Part shown: in pieces, positions 10,101-19,560 of the stretch
How positions within the stretch are numbered: position 1 is the first letter of the stretch
How the letters are laid out: each line of letters begins with the position of its first letter
Origin: Gammaproteobacteria bacterium
GTDB lineage: Bacteria > Pseudomonadota > Gammaproteobacteria > Competibacterales > Competibacteraceae
DNA: 64,000 nt
Reading direction: 5' to 3'
Assembly (NCBI GenBank): GCA_024234995.1
Contig: JACKNF010000002.1
Location: 292,919 to 356,918, forward strand
Notes under the pieces: generated by a model
Seen by the model: only the letters and a program-made list of their open reading frames with translations
What the model was told of the DNA's origin: nothing
The model's database searches: none
Translations under genes and position numbers: made by a program

Positions 10101-10882
10101 AACAAGAGCAGGAGATGCTCCAGGCGCTGACCGGCGCCGTCCGCCGGGAGGAAACTATCCTCAGGGAGCGCCAGGCACAACGGGAGATGCATGAACAGCA
10201 ACGGACAAGTACAGATTCCGCGGAAACTGTGCAGGAGGCGCTGCAAAAGACAGCAGCTGATCTAGAAGCCGCTCAAGACCGCTGTAAAGAAGCTGAACTG
10301 AATCGGCGTCAGGACGATGAACGCCGCGATAAAACAAGGGACTTACAGGAGCGCATTGTCAAACAGGAGAACAGCACCCGGATTTGGAATCAGTTGAACG
10401 GCCTGATCGGTTCTGCCGATGGCAAAAAATTCCGCAACCATGCGCAGCAATTCACCCTGGACGTCCTGCTTGGTTACGCCAACCAGCATCTGGCCGGCGT
10501 TGCACGCCGCTACCGGCTTGAGCGAGTCCCGGATACCTTGGCGCTGATGGTGGTTGATCAGGACATGGGCGATGAAGTCCGTTCGGTGCATTCCCTGTCC
10601 GGCGGTGAATCGTTCCTGGTTTCCCTGGCACTGGCGCTGGGCCTGGCGTCACTGTCCTCGAACCGGGTGCGGGTCGAATCCCTGTTTATCGACGAAGGTT
10701 TCGGCAGTCTAGATGCGGATACGCTACGGGTGGCGATGGAGGCGCTGGATCGCCTGCAAGCCCAGGGCCGCAAGGTCGGCGTGATTTCACATGTCCAGGA
10801 GATGACCGAACGGATCGGCGTGCAAATCCATGTCCAGCGCCAGCCGGGAGGACAAAGCCGGGTTGAGGTGCGGGGTAGTTAA
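7145..10882 (+). CDS. sbcC: Exonuclease SbcCD, ATPase subunit C
   Basis: A 1245-residue Rad50-type SMC ATPase partner of SbcD. The N-terminal Walker A is CGTTGSGKST (about 37-46). Long Gln/Ala-rich coiled coils flank a zinc hook CPVCG near residue 615. The C-terminal half carries the signature SLSGGESF and Walker B LFIDEGFGSLD. The complex holds DNA ends through zinc-hook dimerisation and powers SbcD cleavage. Length is slightly above the E. coli protein because of the coiled coils. Its end overlaps the convergent gene by four bases. Confidence 0.95.
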   Translation: MRILAIRGKNLASLAGEFELHFCRNPLATAGLFAICGTTGSGKSTLLDALCLALYDETPRLTRAAVKGVSLPDAGKDTLTPQDTRNLLRRGVGEGFAEVDFVGNDGIEYCARWSVRRARGKASGKLQNTELSLQPLDGGPPIGGVKTEVQKAIRERVGLSFEQFTRAVLLAQNEFAAFLKANDNERAELLETLTGLDVYTGISIRAYERARNEQKALEALQTRLTGQQPLDDAARSQLEQTLAAAKAETTALEQRKIALENQLRWHQQWQSLQQQEQQAQDAVQNARMVQQAAAPRQAQLTQVEAVQDARPVVEAVDRAVAEVDQCHQVVQRAEEQRDEAQRFLQQAEAAKVQADQAAAAAEQQRTDASDALKQARDLDAEIKTLTPGHENAAKTLSEAHQAEAEAQKRLADRQAERNRVAKALQTAHDWLTKHQPLHFLAEDWPRWDVLLKDAAILQSNLREAEQKIVSSRQDAQKKRQELDKATDQCAKVEAALQKAESRLQAILTELAGVDSETLAAQRQTAQTRIDHLTDAERLWNTLSAGQTQQNKLEDENRALQEQLAQAEIALHQLSTDKPAAATRLEQAEKLLKIAEAANAESVETLRASLEIGSPCPVCGAVDHPYATGDAPSRAILVRLETEVDECRKTAKILDRQEATHQNSLENSRCRLAGLAKEQEALTATQQRDNAVWNTHPLAAELTVITPDNRSIWLTDQQQLARNGLAAIAQQENAQRKAAKQRDDVQQARDLAQQQHSAAQKIVYDAQTAFDWATQAVQAAQERQTECARQLAEKLTDLDAAFSGHDWRPLWQKDSLRFHEQRRQKVAEWKKQSENAEQWRQQIVTLDTGIGNYAATAADKTVQRQRAADTFQSIDRDLQFRRQQRQALFNGRAVAEVEAHLDQLIKDTRSKLQQQEMAAQKAGQIQAGAETALIREQAALAASQKAAEQAAAVLQQWVTDFNIRYPGTALDIPALHALLVHSSAWLKQEQEMLQALTGAVRREETILRERQAQREMHEQQRTSTDSAETVQEALQKTAADLEAAQDRCKEAELNRRQDDERRDKTRDLQERIVKQENSTRIWNQLNGLIGSADGKKFRNHAQQFTLDVLLGYANQHLAGVARRYRLERVPDTLALMVVDQDMGDEVRSVHSLSGGESFLVSLALALGLASLSSNRVRVESLFIDEGFGSLDADTLRVAMEALDRLQAQGRKVGVISHVQEMTERIGVQIHVQRQPGGQSRVEVRGS

Positions 10883-12205
10883 AGTACCGTGTTTGTCAGC
10901 ATTGCTCCATAGACAAACAACAACGCTATCCCTGCTCCTAGACATTTCAGCACATACCCCCGGTTCCAGTACAGAAAGGCGTAGCCGTCGATACCGTAGC
11001 GGCCCTGCATCATTAAATGCAATCCCGACAATGGATTAGCCGGTACGCCAATTGCCCAGGCCATCAGTAACGTGATCGCCAGTAGATCTGGTTCGGGATG
11101 CAGCGGCGCCAGCCACACGCCAAAAGCCGCGATAGTGATGACGGGATGTACCCCCAATGCAGCGGCGCCGACCATCGCGATTAAGATCAACCCCGCCTGC
11201 GGCGCGCCGAATTGGTCAAACGGCAACCAGTCACGCAGTGAATGACTCAGACTGGTCAATCCCGCTGCCAATACCCCAGCGGCGAGAAACAACGCCAGTT
11301 CGTTGACCGTACTGGCCAGACCGTGCCCGATATGCGCTTTGAGCGGTATCCAAGCGCCGTGTCTCTGTTGTACGGTCAGAATAGCGATGGTCAGCAAAGG
11401 CGCGCTCAAGGTGATGATTGCTAGGACCGGCCAGTGAGGAATGAGTGTGTGCAGGGTCAGCACGATGGCAACCAGTAAGCCAGGAATCCACAAGGCACTG
11501 AAGTTCATCGGATAGCCGATGAAAGGCGCGCCTAGGGTGGGGTCTTCAGGATCGATTTCCCGGACGGTTAGCCATAACGCCAGTGCTGCCATGGGTAATC
11601 CGGCCAGCACCTACGATGCTGAGTCGCGCGCCGGCGCATAAGTCGAAACAGCCGCCATCGCCGAGAAGAATGGCGACCAGAACGCGGCAGCGGCGAACCC
11701 GGCTCCAGGCCAGCGCCGGCGTTTACCCAAGCGCCCGCGTGTGGTCATGCGATCCCCAGGATCACCACCGTGGATAAGTTAATCACGGCCCAAACAAATG
11801 CACACCAATCAGAGTCCGCCACAAGGCTTTTCGTCCGCGTGGCAGTGGGTATCACGATTTGCCGCTTCCGGGCGGGTGACCAGCCGCAGGAACGACACTG
11901 CCGCCAGCAAGCGGACGGTCAATCCCTGATTGCCTGCCAGCAGTTTTGTCGTTCAACGGTGCCGCGTGAAATTCACCCATAATACCGGCCAGTCCCAGGC
12001 CGATCAGCCAATGAACTCTGGAGATGTTGCCGCCGGGCCAACTGGTCACTGAGTAGCAGAGCCGCAATCCAGCCAATATCCAGCGGGCAGCAGCGAAATT
12101 CCCGGTATGACCGAGGCCATGATCATCAAAGTGAGCAACCCGCCTGCCAATGCATCGCGATGAGGGAGACAACCGGGCGGGCAACCGAAGGCGCTGTAAA
12201 ATCAT
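10879..12205 (-). pseudogene. Broken multi-pass membrane transporter gene
   Basis: The downstream part (10879-11610) is an open frame of 243 codons with six or more hydrophobic helices, including the segment PANPLSGLHLMMQGRYG. Upstream, matching hydrophobic pieces continue in other frames of the same strand: a start near 12205 (MILQRLRLPARLSP), a shifted piece ALAGGLLTLMIMASVIPGIS, then LIGLGLAGIMGEFHAAPLND, then AAAFWSPFFSAMAAVS just before 11610. At least three frame changes or stops separate them, so no full-length product can be read. I do not recognise the transporter family. Either true decay or clustered sequence errors would explain this; neighbouring genes show the same problem. Confidence 0.6.
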
Positions 12206-12339
12206 GGTCACGGTGTGGCTGAATAGAGCGGGTTTGCTTTGACGCGGGTATGGGTATTTCACTATAAGATATGTGTCATTATCCATTGAAATTTGACGGG
12301 CGCAGGGATCGGCACGACCATCGATAGGTATCGTTATGG

Positions 12340-13467
12340 CAGATGGGCAAAATCGCAACTTCTCGCGGAAGTGACTGCCTTGCAGCAACAGTTAGCGAAG
12401 CTGGAAGCCTCCTTACCCGCCTCGGCAGTGATGTTTACACGAAGCTGCTGAAGCGTTAGCACTCAATCAACTGAACGAAGAGCGGCTTAATTCGTTGCTG
12501 ACGCTTAGCGAACAGGCGCATCATCTGACGGAGCAGGATATTATCAGTCTGGGATTGGAAAGGCGGTACGGTTAACCCAGAGCTGGATCGCTATTTCCAC
12601 TTTATCAACGACGACCAGCAAACGTTGCAATTGTTCGCTTGTCACGGAAACGTTCAAGACCTGCTGCCGCGCCAGATCATCACTACGCCATTGCAAATGG
12701 CTGTGTTTGGGCTGACTGCGCCGAAAGCGGCAGCCAGTGATTCCACAACGACTATCAGAATTTGCCTCTAATAAGCGTGGTTATCCGCCGGGGCACTCAT
12801 CTGATCCGGCACGCAGAGCGTAGCGGTGATCGAGACGAATAAAGTGCGGATGATTATCGGGGTCGGTAACAAACCGGACGACTATGAAGCGAAACCGATG
12901 CGAAGACCAATTGCCGCAGTTGCCCGCCATATCTGGAAGATTATCTGCCGCCACCGTATTGAGGCGCGTACTCAACGGCTGAATCGTTTTATGCCACCCT
13001 AAACCAAGTCAACAAAGCGCTGACCCGTGTTCAGGGTCACCAAGCAGCTGTTTCATGAATTGCATCGCATCGCAGTGATTGCGGATTGTTCAACCGTCTG
13101 GATCAGGTTTAGCGACGCCGAGACTGGCCGGATGACCGTAGTGGCGGGCGGCCTGGATTAACGCGCTGGGGATGCCTTGCCCTGGTGGCGATGACTGGAA
13201 TGCTGCGTCATCGGCGATGCATTGGCGCGATGTGCCGCTGCTCTGCACCGATTTGCAGAACGGAACAACCATCCGGAGCTGCGGGCAAATGCAACAGGCG
13301 GAGATATCCATGCCAGCATAGCGTTGCCGATCCTGGAACAAGGGCAAGCGATCGGAGTGTTCGTAGCCTATGCCAGTGAAATTGGTTTTTTCGACGAAGC
13401 GCTGATCAATCTGCTGCGGGAGATGATGGATGATATCTCCTTTGGTCTGGATGCCCTTATCTCTTGA
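12340..13467 (+). pseudogene. Broken two-GAF-domain sensor gene
   Basis: Pieces of a GAF sensor appear in order on this strand but in changing frames. There is a coiled-coil leader (ALNQLNEERLNSLLTLSEQA near 12450); a first GAF domain with IGYFHFINDDQQTLQL-like text (about 12590-12640); WADC, FHNDYQNLP and a GYPPGHSSDP stretch (12700-12810); then ADDYRG/GNKPDDYE-like text (about 12850). A second GAF domain ends in frame at 13222-13467 (SIALPILEQGQAIGVFVAYA). No catalytic GGDEF, EAL or kinase domain follows; the frame stops after the second GAF. At least four frame changes are needed. Decay or sequencing error cannot be told apart here. Confidence 0.65.
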
Positions 13468-13519
13468 TGGAGGTGGTGGTCAAGTACGGCTAGAGTTGCA
13501 TAAGCTCGCGGTTTTCAGG

Positions 13520-14340
13520 TTAGCTCTGACCTGTCCAGGGGTGATAGTGGAAATACAGCAGCAGCAGACTGCCGAATACGATCCGATACCAGGCAAAGGG
13601 GGCAAAGCTGTGCTGGCCTACATACGCCAGCAGGAAGCGCACCACGGCCAGCCCGCCCAGAAAGGCGGCAGCAAACCAGTTGCGAACATCGGCACATCCG
13701 TCAAAGTCAAATGGCCCCATTCTTTGAAAAGGCTGTAAAAGATTGCCGCGAACATGGTCGGAATCGCTAGAAAGAAGGAGAATTCGGTTGCTGCAAACCG
13801 CGATAATCCACCTAGCATCCCGCCCATAATGGTGGCCCCTGACCGTGACACTCCCGGAAACAACGCCAGACTCTGGGCGATGCCAACCACCAAGGCGTCT
13901 TTCCAGGACATGTCATCCACAGCTTGCACCTGATTGGCGTTTGCATAACGTTCGATCAGCAGAATCGCAATGCCGCCGGCGACCAACGCACCGGCAACCG
14001 TGACCGGGTTGAAAAGATAGTGCGTAATATGCTTGTGCAATAGTAACCCCAACCCTGCTGCCGGCACGAATGCAATCATCAAATTCAGTACTAACTGCTG
14101 AGCATTGCGGTCTCTGCCCAGGTTCAAAGCGATGTTGAGTAACCGTTCACGGTAAATCCAAACGACCGCCAGAATAGCGCCAAGCTGGATGAAGATTTCA
14201 AAAGTCTCGGCGCGTGGCCCGGTAAAATTCAGAAAATCCCCTACAATGATAAGGTGACCGGTGCTGGAGATAGGGAGGAATTCCGAAGCGGCTTCCACTA
14301 AACCCAGAACCAGCGCTTTAAGAATGAATAGAATGTCCAA
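13520..14340 (-). CDS. uppP: Undecaprenyl-diphosphatase UppP (BacA), frameshifted near the C-terminus
   Basis: Integral membrane phosphatase that recycles undecaprenyl pyrophosphate for cell-wall synthesis. It has the catalytic motifs EFLPISSTGHL (about residue 20) and PGVSRSGAT (about 163). As read, the frame leaves the family after ATGLLPPF and stops at 13618. The missing end (AAAFLGGLAVVRFLL to LLLLYFH, stopping at 13520) is intact in the neighbouring frame. The switch lies at about 13670-13677, where the coding strand has GGTTTGC; one more T in the run restores the frame. A one-base sequence error is the simplest reading because the gene is normally important. Neighbouring genes are also broken. 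Confidence 0.85.
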
Positions 14341-14519
14341 ATGTACTCCTTCAGACCTTGGCCCAAAAAAACAGGTATCTTAGCAGTTCACTATCGAGTC
14401 CACGACGTCACTGAAAAACGGTGCTTACCTTCGCATTCTTTCATTCAAATCCACTATTGGGCCAAACTTATTGAGTTTGTATTATTCGACGCACGGGTAG
14501 CTTATTGGAAAAATTGATC

Positions 14520-15149
14520 ATGAATCACAAGTATTTGTTTTTCATGTTTGTTATAGCGGCATTTTTGACACTGGAGGGTATTGCCCAAGCCCAGGAGGTC
14601 TACAAGTGGACGGATGCTAGCGGACAGGTGCATTACAGTCATAACAAACCGGAGGCGGCAGGTCAGGTGCAGACGCTTGATATCCCGCCATCATTGCCAA
14701 TGGAGCGGTCCAGCACCGATGTAGATGCCGAAGTTGCACGCCTTAATGCCTTGTCCGGACAAATGGCCCGCGAGCGTGAAGAAGCGGAAAAAGCCCGTCA
14801 GGAACAAGCGATTCGTGACTTGGAGCAGCAGAATAAGGCATTGGAAAATAAATTATTGAATCAGCAAGTTCAACAAAAACAGCCGCCGCCGGGCGATGAG
14901 AACGGCCGTGTGATCAGCGGCTATCCGCCGGTTTATCCGTATCCTTGGCCTTATCCACCTTATTATCCATCGCCTTATCCACCCGGACCGCCGCGTCCAC
15001 CGCACCATCCGCCTTGTCAGCCGCCGGCCTGTCAGCCGTCCATGCCGCCACCGAAGCCGGCCCCCCCCCTAGCCAAGCCCAATCCACCTTTTAATCCATC
15101 CCCGGCGGGTCTTGCCCCAACGGCCCAGGGCGTGTTCCGGGGACGGTAA
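14520..15149 (+). CDS. DUF4124 domain secreted protein with proline-rich tail
   Basis: About 209 residues. A signal peptide (roughly the first 25 residues, ending AQAQ) precedes a DUF4124 module (EVYKWTDASGQVHYSH), a short Glu/Gln-rich coiled coil (about 75-125) and a long Pro/Tyr-rich tail of YPP, PHHPP and PPKPAPP repeats. Probably periplasmic or surface-exposed; function unknown in the family. The ATG at 14520 is preferred over TTG at 14505, because it gives a clean lysine-led signal peptide. The proline-rich tail is low complexity and may differ in length between strains. Confidence 0.75.
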   Translation: MNHKYLFFMFVIAAFLTLEGIAQAQEVYKWTDASGQVHYSHNKPEAAGQVQTLDIPPSLPMERSSTDVDAEVARLNALSGQMAREREEAEKARQEQAIRDLEQQNKALENKLLNQQVQQKQPPPGDENGRVISGYPPVYPYPWPYPPYYPSPYPPGPPRPPHHPPCQPPACQPSMPPPKPAPPLAKPNPPFNPSPAGLAPTAQGVFRGR

Positions 15150-15158
15150 ATAGAGGGA

Positions 15159-15548
15159 ATGATCATGCCGGTCTGGACCAAAGTCTTTCTGCTGCTGGGC
15201 TGTGTGGGAATGTTATGCGCGGTTGCGATGGGCGCATTCGGTGCACATGCCTTGAAAAAGGTGCTAGCGCCGGATCTCATGGCGGTTTACGAAACCGCCG
15301 TCCACTATCATGTTTATCATGCTCTCGGGTTGCTAGCCGTGGGTCTATTGACGTGGCGTCTGCCAGAATCGGTAGCGCTGCGCGGGTCAGGTCTTTTGAT
15401 GACCGGCGGCCTGCTGTTGTTTTCAGGCAGCTTGTATGCCTTGGCGCTGAGCGGTATTCGCTGGCTGGGCGCTATTACGCCCATTGGCGGCGTGGCGTTT
15501 CTGGCAGCTTGGTTATTGCTGGCTATCGCAGTTGTTCGAGCAAGTTAA
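15159..15548 (+). CDS. DUF423 family membrane protein
   Basis: A 129-residue protein with four hydrophobic helices. GAFGAHALKK (about 25-34), YETAVHYHVYHALGLL (about 44-60) and the late GSLYALALSG and TPIGGVAFLAAW are hallmarks of the DUF423/YgdD family of small inner-membrane proteins, whose role is unknown. It starts 9 bases after the preceding gene; a second in-frame ATG two codons in could be the true start. Confidence 0.85.
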   Translation: MIMPVWTKVFLLLGCVGMLCAVAMGAFGAHALKKVLAPDLMAVYETAVHYHVYHALGLLAVGLLTWRLPESVALRGSGLLMTGGLLLFSGSLYALALSGIRWLGAITPIGGVAFLAAWLLLAIAVVRAS

Positions 15549-15617
15549 TTTACTGGAAAAGGAGCATCGCGTCGTGAGCGGCGTGGTCAACGATGAGACT
15601 CTGTGGAGTAGTTGAGC

Positions 15618-16304
15618 ATGGAAAAGACATATGCCTTGGGATTTGATGTTTATGGCACGCTGGTGGACCCGCTGGCGTTGGCCGAACCGCTGCGCGCTTT
15701 GGCCGGTGAGCAGGCGATTCAATTCGCCAGTGTATGGCGAACCAAGCAATTGGAATATTCGTTCCGGCGTGGTCTGATGCGGCGGTATGCTGATTTTGAT
15801 GTCTGCACCCGGCAAGCGTTGCGCTACACCCAGCAGACCTTGTGCTGCGAGCTTCCGGAATCTGACCAGGATCGATTGCTAGAAGCCTATCTTTATCTGC
15901 CGATGTTCCCGGAAGTTGCTGCAAGCTTGGCTACGCTCAAAGCGCAAGGGTTACGCTTAGTGGCATTCTCAAATGGCGTGGAGGCTAGCATTCGAGCGTT
16001 GTTGACCAATGCTGGTGTGCTGCCCTTGCTGGAGGATGTGGTCAGCGTGGACGACTTGCGCACCTTTAAGCCCGATCCGGAAGTCTATGCCTATCTGGCC
16101 CGGAGGGCGGGACGGGCGCCAAACGAGACCTGGCTGGTATCCAGCAATGCCTGGGATGTGATTGGCGCGAAGGCGGCGGGTCTGCGCGCCGTTTGGGTCA
16201 AACGCCAGTCAGATATGGTGTTTGATCCTTGGGAAGTCGAACCGGATATTGTGGTGAGCAGCCTGGATGAGTTACCGGCCCGGTTTGCCAAGCTATTGGA
16301 ATAG
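15618..16304 (+). CDS. HAD superfamily hydrolase, haloacid dehalogenase type II
   Basis: A 228-residue HAD hydrolase resembling (S)-2-haloacid dehalogenases. Residues matching that enzyme's active site are present: nucleophile Asp in FDVYGT (about 8-13), WRTKQLEYSFRRG (about 42-54), SNG (about 120), FKPDPEVY (about 153) and SSNAWDV (about 176). The full set supports dehalogenase-type chemistry, but many genomic members have unknown natural substrates. The ATG at 15618 is preferred over a TTG two codons upstream. Confidence 0.82.
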   Translation: MEKTYALGFDVYGTLVDPLALAEPLRALAGEQAIQFASVWRTKQLEYSFRRGLMRRYADFDVCTRQALRYTQQTLCCELPESDQDRLLEAYLYLPMFPEVAASLATLKAQGLRLVAFSNGVEASIRALLTNAGVLPLLEDVVSVDDLRTFKPDPEVYAYLARRAGRAPNETWLVSSNAWDVIGAKAAGLRAVWVKRQSDMVFDPWEVEPDIVVSSLDELPARFAKLLE

Positions 16305-16358
16305 CTATCAGACTCTTATCCGGGTTCCAGATGCCAGGTGACAGGGATCTTTGGAGAG

Positions 16359-16967
16359 TTACCCTTGAGTCCAGACCAGGATGCGGTTGTTTACCGGCAT
16401 GGCGTAATCATGCAACAGGCGCAATCCATTGGCGCTGGCCAGTTGGTCAAGATCAGCAAAGTCGCGGATACCGCTGTCAGGATCGCGCATTCGTAGCCAG
16501 TTATCGAACGCGGCGTTGCTGGCGCTGGTGTAATGACCGTTGTAGTTGAAGGGTCCATACAAGCAAAATGTCCCGCCACCGCCAGATTCCAGGATTTGGC
16601 CTGCGCCCCGGAACAAGCATTCTACCATCGGCCAGGCCATGATATGCGTGGTGTTTGCCGAAAACACGCCAGCAGCGTGTGCAACCGGCCATGGGTTGTG
16701 ACAAACATCCAGTTCCAGCGGTGAACGCAAATTTGGTAGATTCGCCTCGGTAATCCAGAGATGGATACCCAGGAGGTGCGCGGCCACATCGGTTGGCTGC
16801 CAGACGAGATGCGGCAATTGCCGGGCGAAGTGGACGGCATGCTGCCCGGTGCCAGCGCCAATCTCTAGAATCAGGCCCGGTTCAGTGAAAACCTCGCGAA
16901 GTACCGCAAGAATGGGCTCCCGGTTCTGTTCGCAGGCTTCCGAATAAGGTTTCGTGGGAATGGTCAT
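16359..16967 (-). CDS. DUF938 SAM-dependent methyltransferase-like protein
   Basis: About 202 residues. The N-terminus has KPYSEACEQNREPIL, followed by the SAM-binding motif LEIGAGTGQHAVHFA (about 32-46), PTDV, and NTTHIMAW with the late LYGPFNYNGHYTS. This is the DUF938 family, class I methyltransferase fold, substrate unknown. The start MTIPTKPYS at 16967 is chosen because the family's conserved N-terminus begins just there. It converges with the HAD gene. Confidence 0.82.
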   Translation of the reverse strand: MTIPTKPYSEACEQNREPILAVLREVFTEPGLILEIGAGTGQHAVHFARQLPHLVWQPTDVAAHLLGIHLWITEANLPNLRSPLELDVCHNPWPVAHAAGVFSANTTHIMAWPMVECLFRGAGQILESGGGGTFCLYGPFNYNGHYTSASNAAFDNWLRMRDPDSGIRDFADLDQLASANGLRLLHDYAMPVNNRILVWTQG

Positions 16968-17042
16968 GGCAAGTTGCCTGGTGGCTGACCGGAGCAAAAT
17001 GACGCGCCGGCCAGCCTAACCGTGTTGGAACCGGTTTACGGT

Positions 17043-19079
17043 TCAGATGATGAATGGCACTAGGATCAGTGACACGATGGATAGTAGCTTAACCAGGATA
17101 TTCATCGCTGGACCGCTGGTATCCTTAAAAGGGTCGCCTACAGTATCGCCGATCACTGCGGCTGCATGCGCGTCGCTGCCCTTGCGTTCACCTTCCAGCT
17201 TACCGGCTTCGATCGCTTTCTTGGCGTTATCCCACGCACCACCGGCGTTGGACATTAATAACGCCATAGTCATACCGGTGAGCAAAGCGCCGAGTAACAT
17301 ACCGCCTAGCGCTACTGGCCCGAAGAAGAAGCCGACAATGACCGGTGAGATGATAGCGAGCACTCCTGGCGGGATCATCTCTCGCAATGCAGCGTCGGTG
17401 GAAATCATCACGCAGCGCGCAGTATCCGGCTTGGCAGTGCCTTGCAGCAAACCAGGAATTTCGCGGAATTGACGGCGGATCTCAGTCACCATCTCCATGG
17501 CTGCCCGGCCCACCGAACTCATGGTCATGGCCGCTGCGAGCAGGATTACCATGCCACCCAGCAGTACGCCAATGATGACCTTAGGCTCTGTGATGTCCAT
17601 GGGCATGGGTTGGCCCATCTTCAATTCGACTGCCTGTTTATAGGAGACAAACAGCGCCAAGGCGGTCAGCGCCGCTGAGCCGATAGCAAAACCCTTGCCG
17701 GTGGCAGCGGTGGTGTTACCGATGGCGTCCAGTTCATCAGTGATCGCCCGCACTTCCGGCGGTTGATGGGACATCTCGGCGATACCGCCGGCATTGTCGG
17801 AGATCGGGCCGGATGCATCGATGGTCATAGTCACGCCAGCAGTGGCGAGCATGCCGACGGCGGCAATGGCGATCCCGTATTGGCCGGCGGTCTGGTGGGC
17901 CACGAAAATCGTCAATACGATGATCAGCATGGGTACTGCACAGCTTTCCAGGCCTACGGCCAATCCAGTGATGATATTGGTGGCCGGGCCAGTCTTGCAG
18001 GACTGGGCGATCCGTGTGACCGGCTTGGATGAAGTGTAGTACCAAGCGGCCCGGCCAATAGCCACGCCTGCCAAATTTCCAGCCAGAATAGCGAAGAATA
18101 GCGGCCAGCCATAGCCAAACACCAGCATAGTCAACAGGGTCAGCACCAGGAACACCACCGCAGCGCTGGTTTCGGAGATCGCCAGCGCCTGCTCCGGTCC
18201 ATGCTTCTTGAACATATTCATGCCGTAAATGCCAGCCAGTGAAGATAACAAGCCAATCACTGCCAGCGTTAACGGCAGCGCCAGCAGCATGGAGCGGCTG
18301 ACATCATCACCGAAATATTGAGTCAATTCAGCGGTTGTGATGGTTGCCGCAAGGGTAACTGAGGCGACCATCGCTCCGACGTAGGATTCAAAGATATCGG
18401 CGCCCATGCCGGCAATGTCGCCGACATTGTCGCCCACATTGTCAGCGATCACGCCCGGATTACGCGGATCGTCCTCGGGAATGCCGGCTTCGACCTTGCC
18501 GACCAGGTCCGAGCCGACATCCGCAGCCTTGGTGAAAATGCCGCCGCCGACCCGGGCAAACAGCGCAATGGACGATGCACCCATCGAGAAGCCCCAGATC
18601 ACTGAGACTGCGTGTGGGTCCACCGCGAGTTCCGAAGCCAGGCCGGTATACAGCAGACCCAATCCGAGTAACCCGAAGCTGGCGACCGCCAACCCCATTA
18701 CAGCACCGCCGTCGAATCCAACCAGCAACGCTTGGCCTGCGCCATGTTCCCGTGCAGCCGCAGTAACGCGGACATTCGCTTTGGTCGCAGCGTACATTCC
18801 AATCAAGCCGGCCAGTCCTGATGCCAGCGCCCCTAACAGAAAGGCTAGACTGGTGCCAAAGCCGTATTGGACCGACAGTAGAATAGCGATCACCAGGGCA
18901 AAAATGGCAATCTTGAAATACTGCGCCTTTAAATAGGTCATTGCCCCCAGGTGAATCTCGTCAGAGATTGCGGTCATCACCGCGTCACCGGTGGATTGGC
19001 GGACGATTCCTTTGTAGAGCATCATAGCGGCAGCCAGCCCGAGCAAGCCCGCCAGTAGTGATATGATTCCCAAGACCAT
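17043..19079 (-). CDS. hppA: Membrane-bound K+-dependent-type pyrophosphatase
   Basis: A 678-residue, about 16-helix pump that couples pyrophosphate hydrolysis to ion export. Substrate-site motifs are [19 protein letters not shown] (about 200-220) and the C-terminal [18 protein letters not shown]. The residue that separates the two subfamilies is Ala in [15 protein letters not shown], as in K+-dependent enzymes; K+-independent ones carry Lys there. A Glu in [11 protein letters not shown] sits where Na+-transporting members have the ion-site Glu. H+ versus Na+ transport therefore remains open. Monocistronic; upstream gap carries a short tandem repeat. Confidence 0.92.
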   Translation of the reverse strand: MVLGIISLLAGLLGLAAAMMLYKGIVRQSTGDAVMTAISDEIHLGAMTYLKAQYFKIAIFALVIAILLSVQYGFGTSLAFLLGALASGLAGLIGMYAATKANVRVTAAAREHGAGQALLVGFDGGAVMGLAVASFGLLGLGLLYTGLASELAVDPHAVSVIWGFSMGASSIALFARVGGGIFTKAADVGSDLVGKVEAGIPEDDPRNPGVIADNVGDNVGDIAGMGADIFESYVGAMVASVTLAATITTAELTQYFGDDVSRSMLLALPLTLAVIGLLSSLAGIYGMNMFKKHGPEQALAISETSAAVVFLVLTLLTMLVFGYGWPLFFAILAGNLAGVAIGRAAWYYTSSKPVTRIAQSCKTGPATNIITGLAVGLESCAVPMLIIVLTIFVAHQTAGQYGIAIAAVGMLATAGVTMTIDASGPISDNAGGIAEMSHQPPEVRAITDELDAIGNTTAATGKGFAIGSAALTALALFVSYKQAVELKMGQPMPMDITEPKVIIGVLLGGMVILLAAAMTMSSVGRAAMEMVTEIRRQFREIPGLLQGTAKPDTARCVMISTDAALREMIPPGVLAIISPVIVGFFFGPVALGGMLLGALLTGMTMALLMSNAGGAWDNAKKAIEAGKLEGERKGSDAHAAAVIGDTVGDPFKDTSGPAMNILVKLLSIVSLILVPFII

Positions 19080-19166
19080 AGAGTTCTCCAGGAGATAGTC
19101 GGATTTCAGCGCCGTTTACCCATACGGACGGCATTTCCGTGGTGGCCGGTCACCGATATAGCCACC

Positions 19167-19235
19167 AAGGCCAACAAAAAACATGCCCTTTGTCCAACCG
19201 CCTAAGGCCAGCAAAAAACACGCCCTTTGTCCAAC
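19167..19235. repeat. Tandem duplication, 32-nt copies at 37-nt period
   Basis: Two near-identical copies (19167-19198 and 19204-19235) both read AAGGCCARCAAAAAACAYGC followed by CCTTTGTCCAAC, differing at two positions. They lie in the 480-base gene-free stretch between hppA and the CBS gene (19080-19560). Apart from these copies and the hairpin at 19501-19519 I see no gene there. Confidence 0.8.
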
Positions 19236-19500
19236 ATGCCTCACTCATCAAAGTCAGCCTGTTCGTACACCCGCATGTGGACGGTCAAATTGCAAGCCGG
19301 TCTGGCTGGAGACGATGAGGTGCAACGGCACAACATGATGAACAATATTGAGTTGAAAAGCGCATGATCATGGGCAGGTTGCGCCCAATTGATTAATAAT
19401 ACCTTACTGAGGCGTCGCGAAACGGACAATTCTCGGGTATCCCGTGGAGGAAGTCTGAAACCGGGCGGGCGCCGCGATGATCGCGTTGCATCCCGTGACC

Positions 19501-19519
19501 CTGCCTTAGAATAAGGCAG
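19501..19519 (+). other. Perfect 8-bp hairpin in the leader of the CBS gene
   Basis: CTGCCTTA, a GAA loop, then TAAGGCAG. It lies about 42 bases before the CBS-domain gene start. A short CTCTTTT stretch follows 7 bases later, so it may act as a weak terminator or a leader structure. No known riboswitch is recognised. Confidence 0.55.
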
Positions 19520-19560
19520 AGAACGCTCTTTTATGGAACATCACCAGGAGAGACCCAAAG

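Noticed and set aside
10879..11610. Intact 243-residue membrane protein
   Set aside because: Hydrophobic continuation of the same protein is visible upstream in other frames, so this is the C-terminal part of a longer broken gene.
19241..19429. Small minus-strand reading frame between hppA and the CBS gene
   Set aside because: No ribosome binding site, no recognisable family and irregular composition; probably chance.
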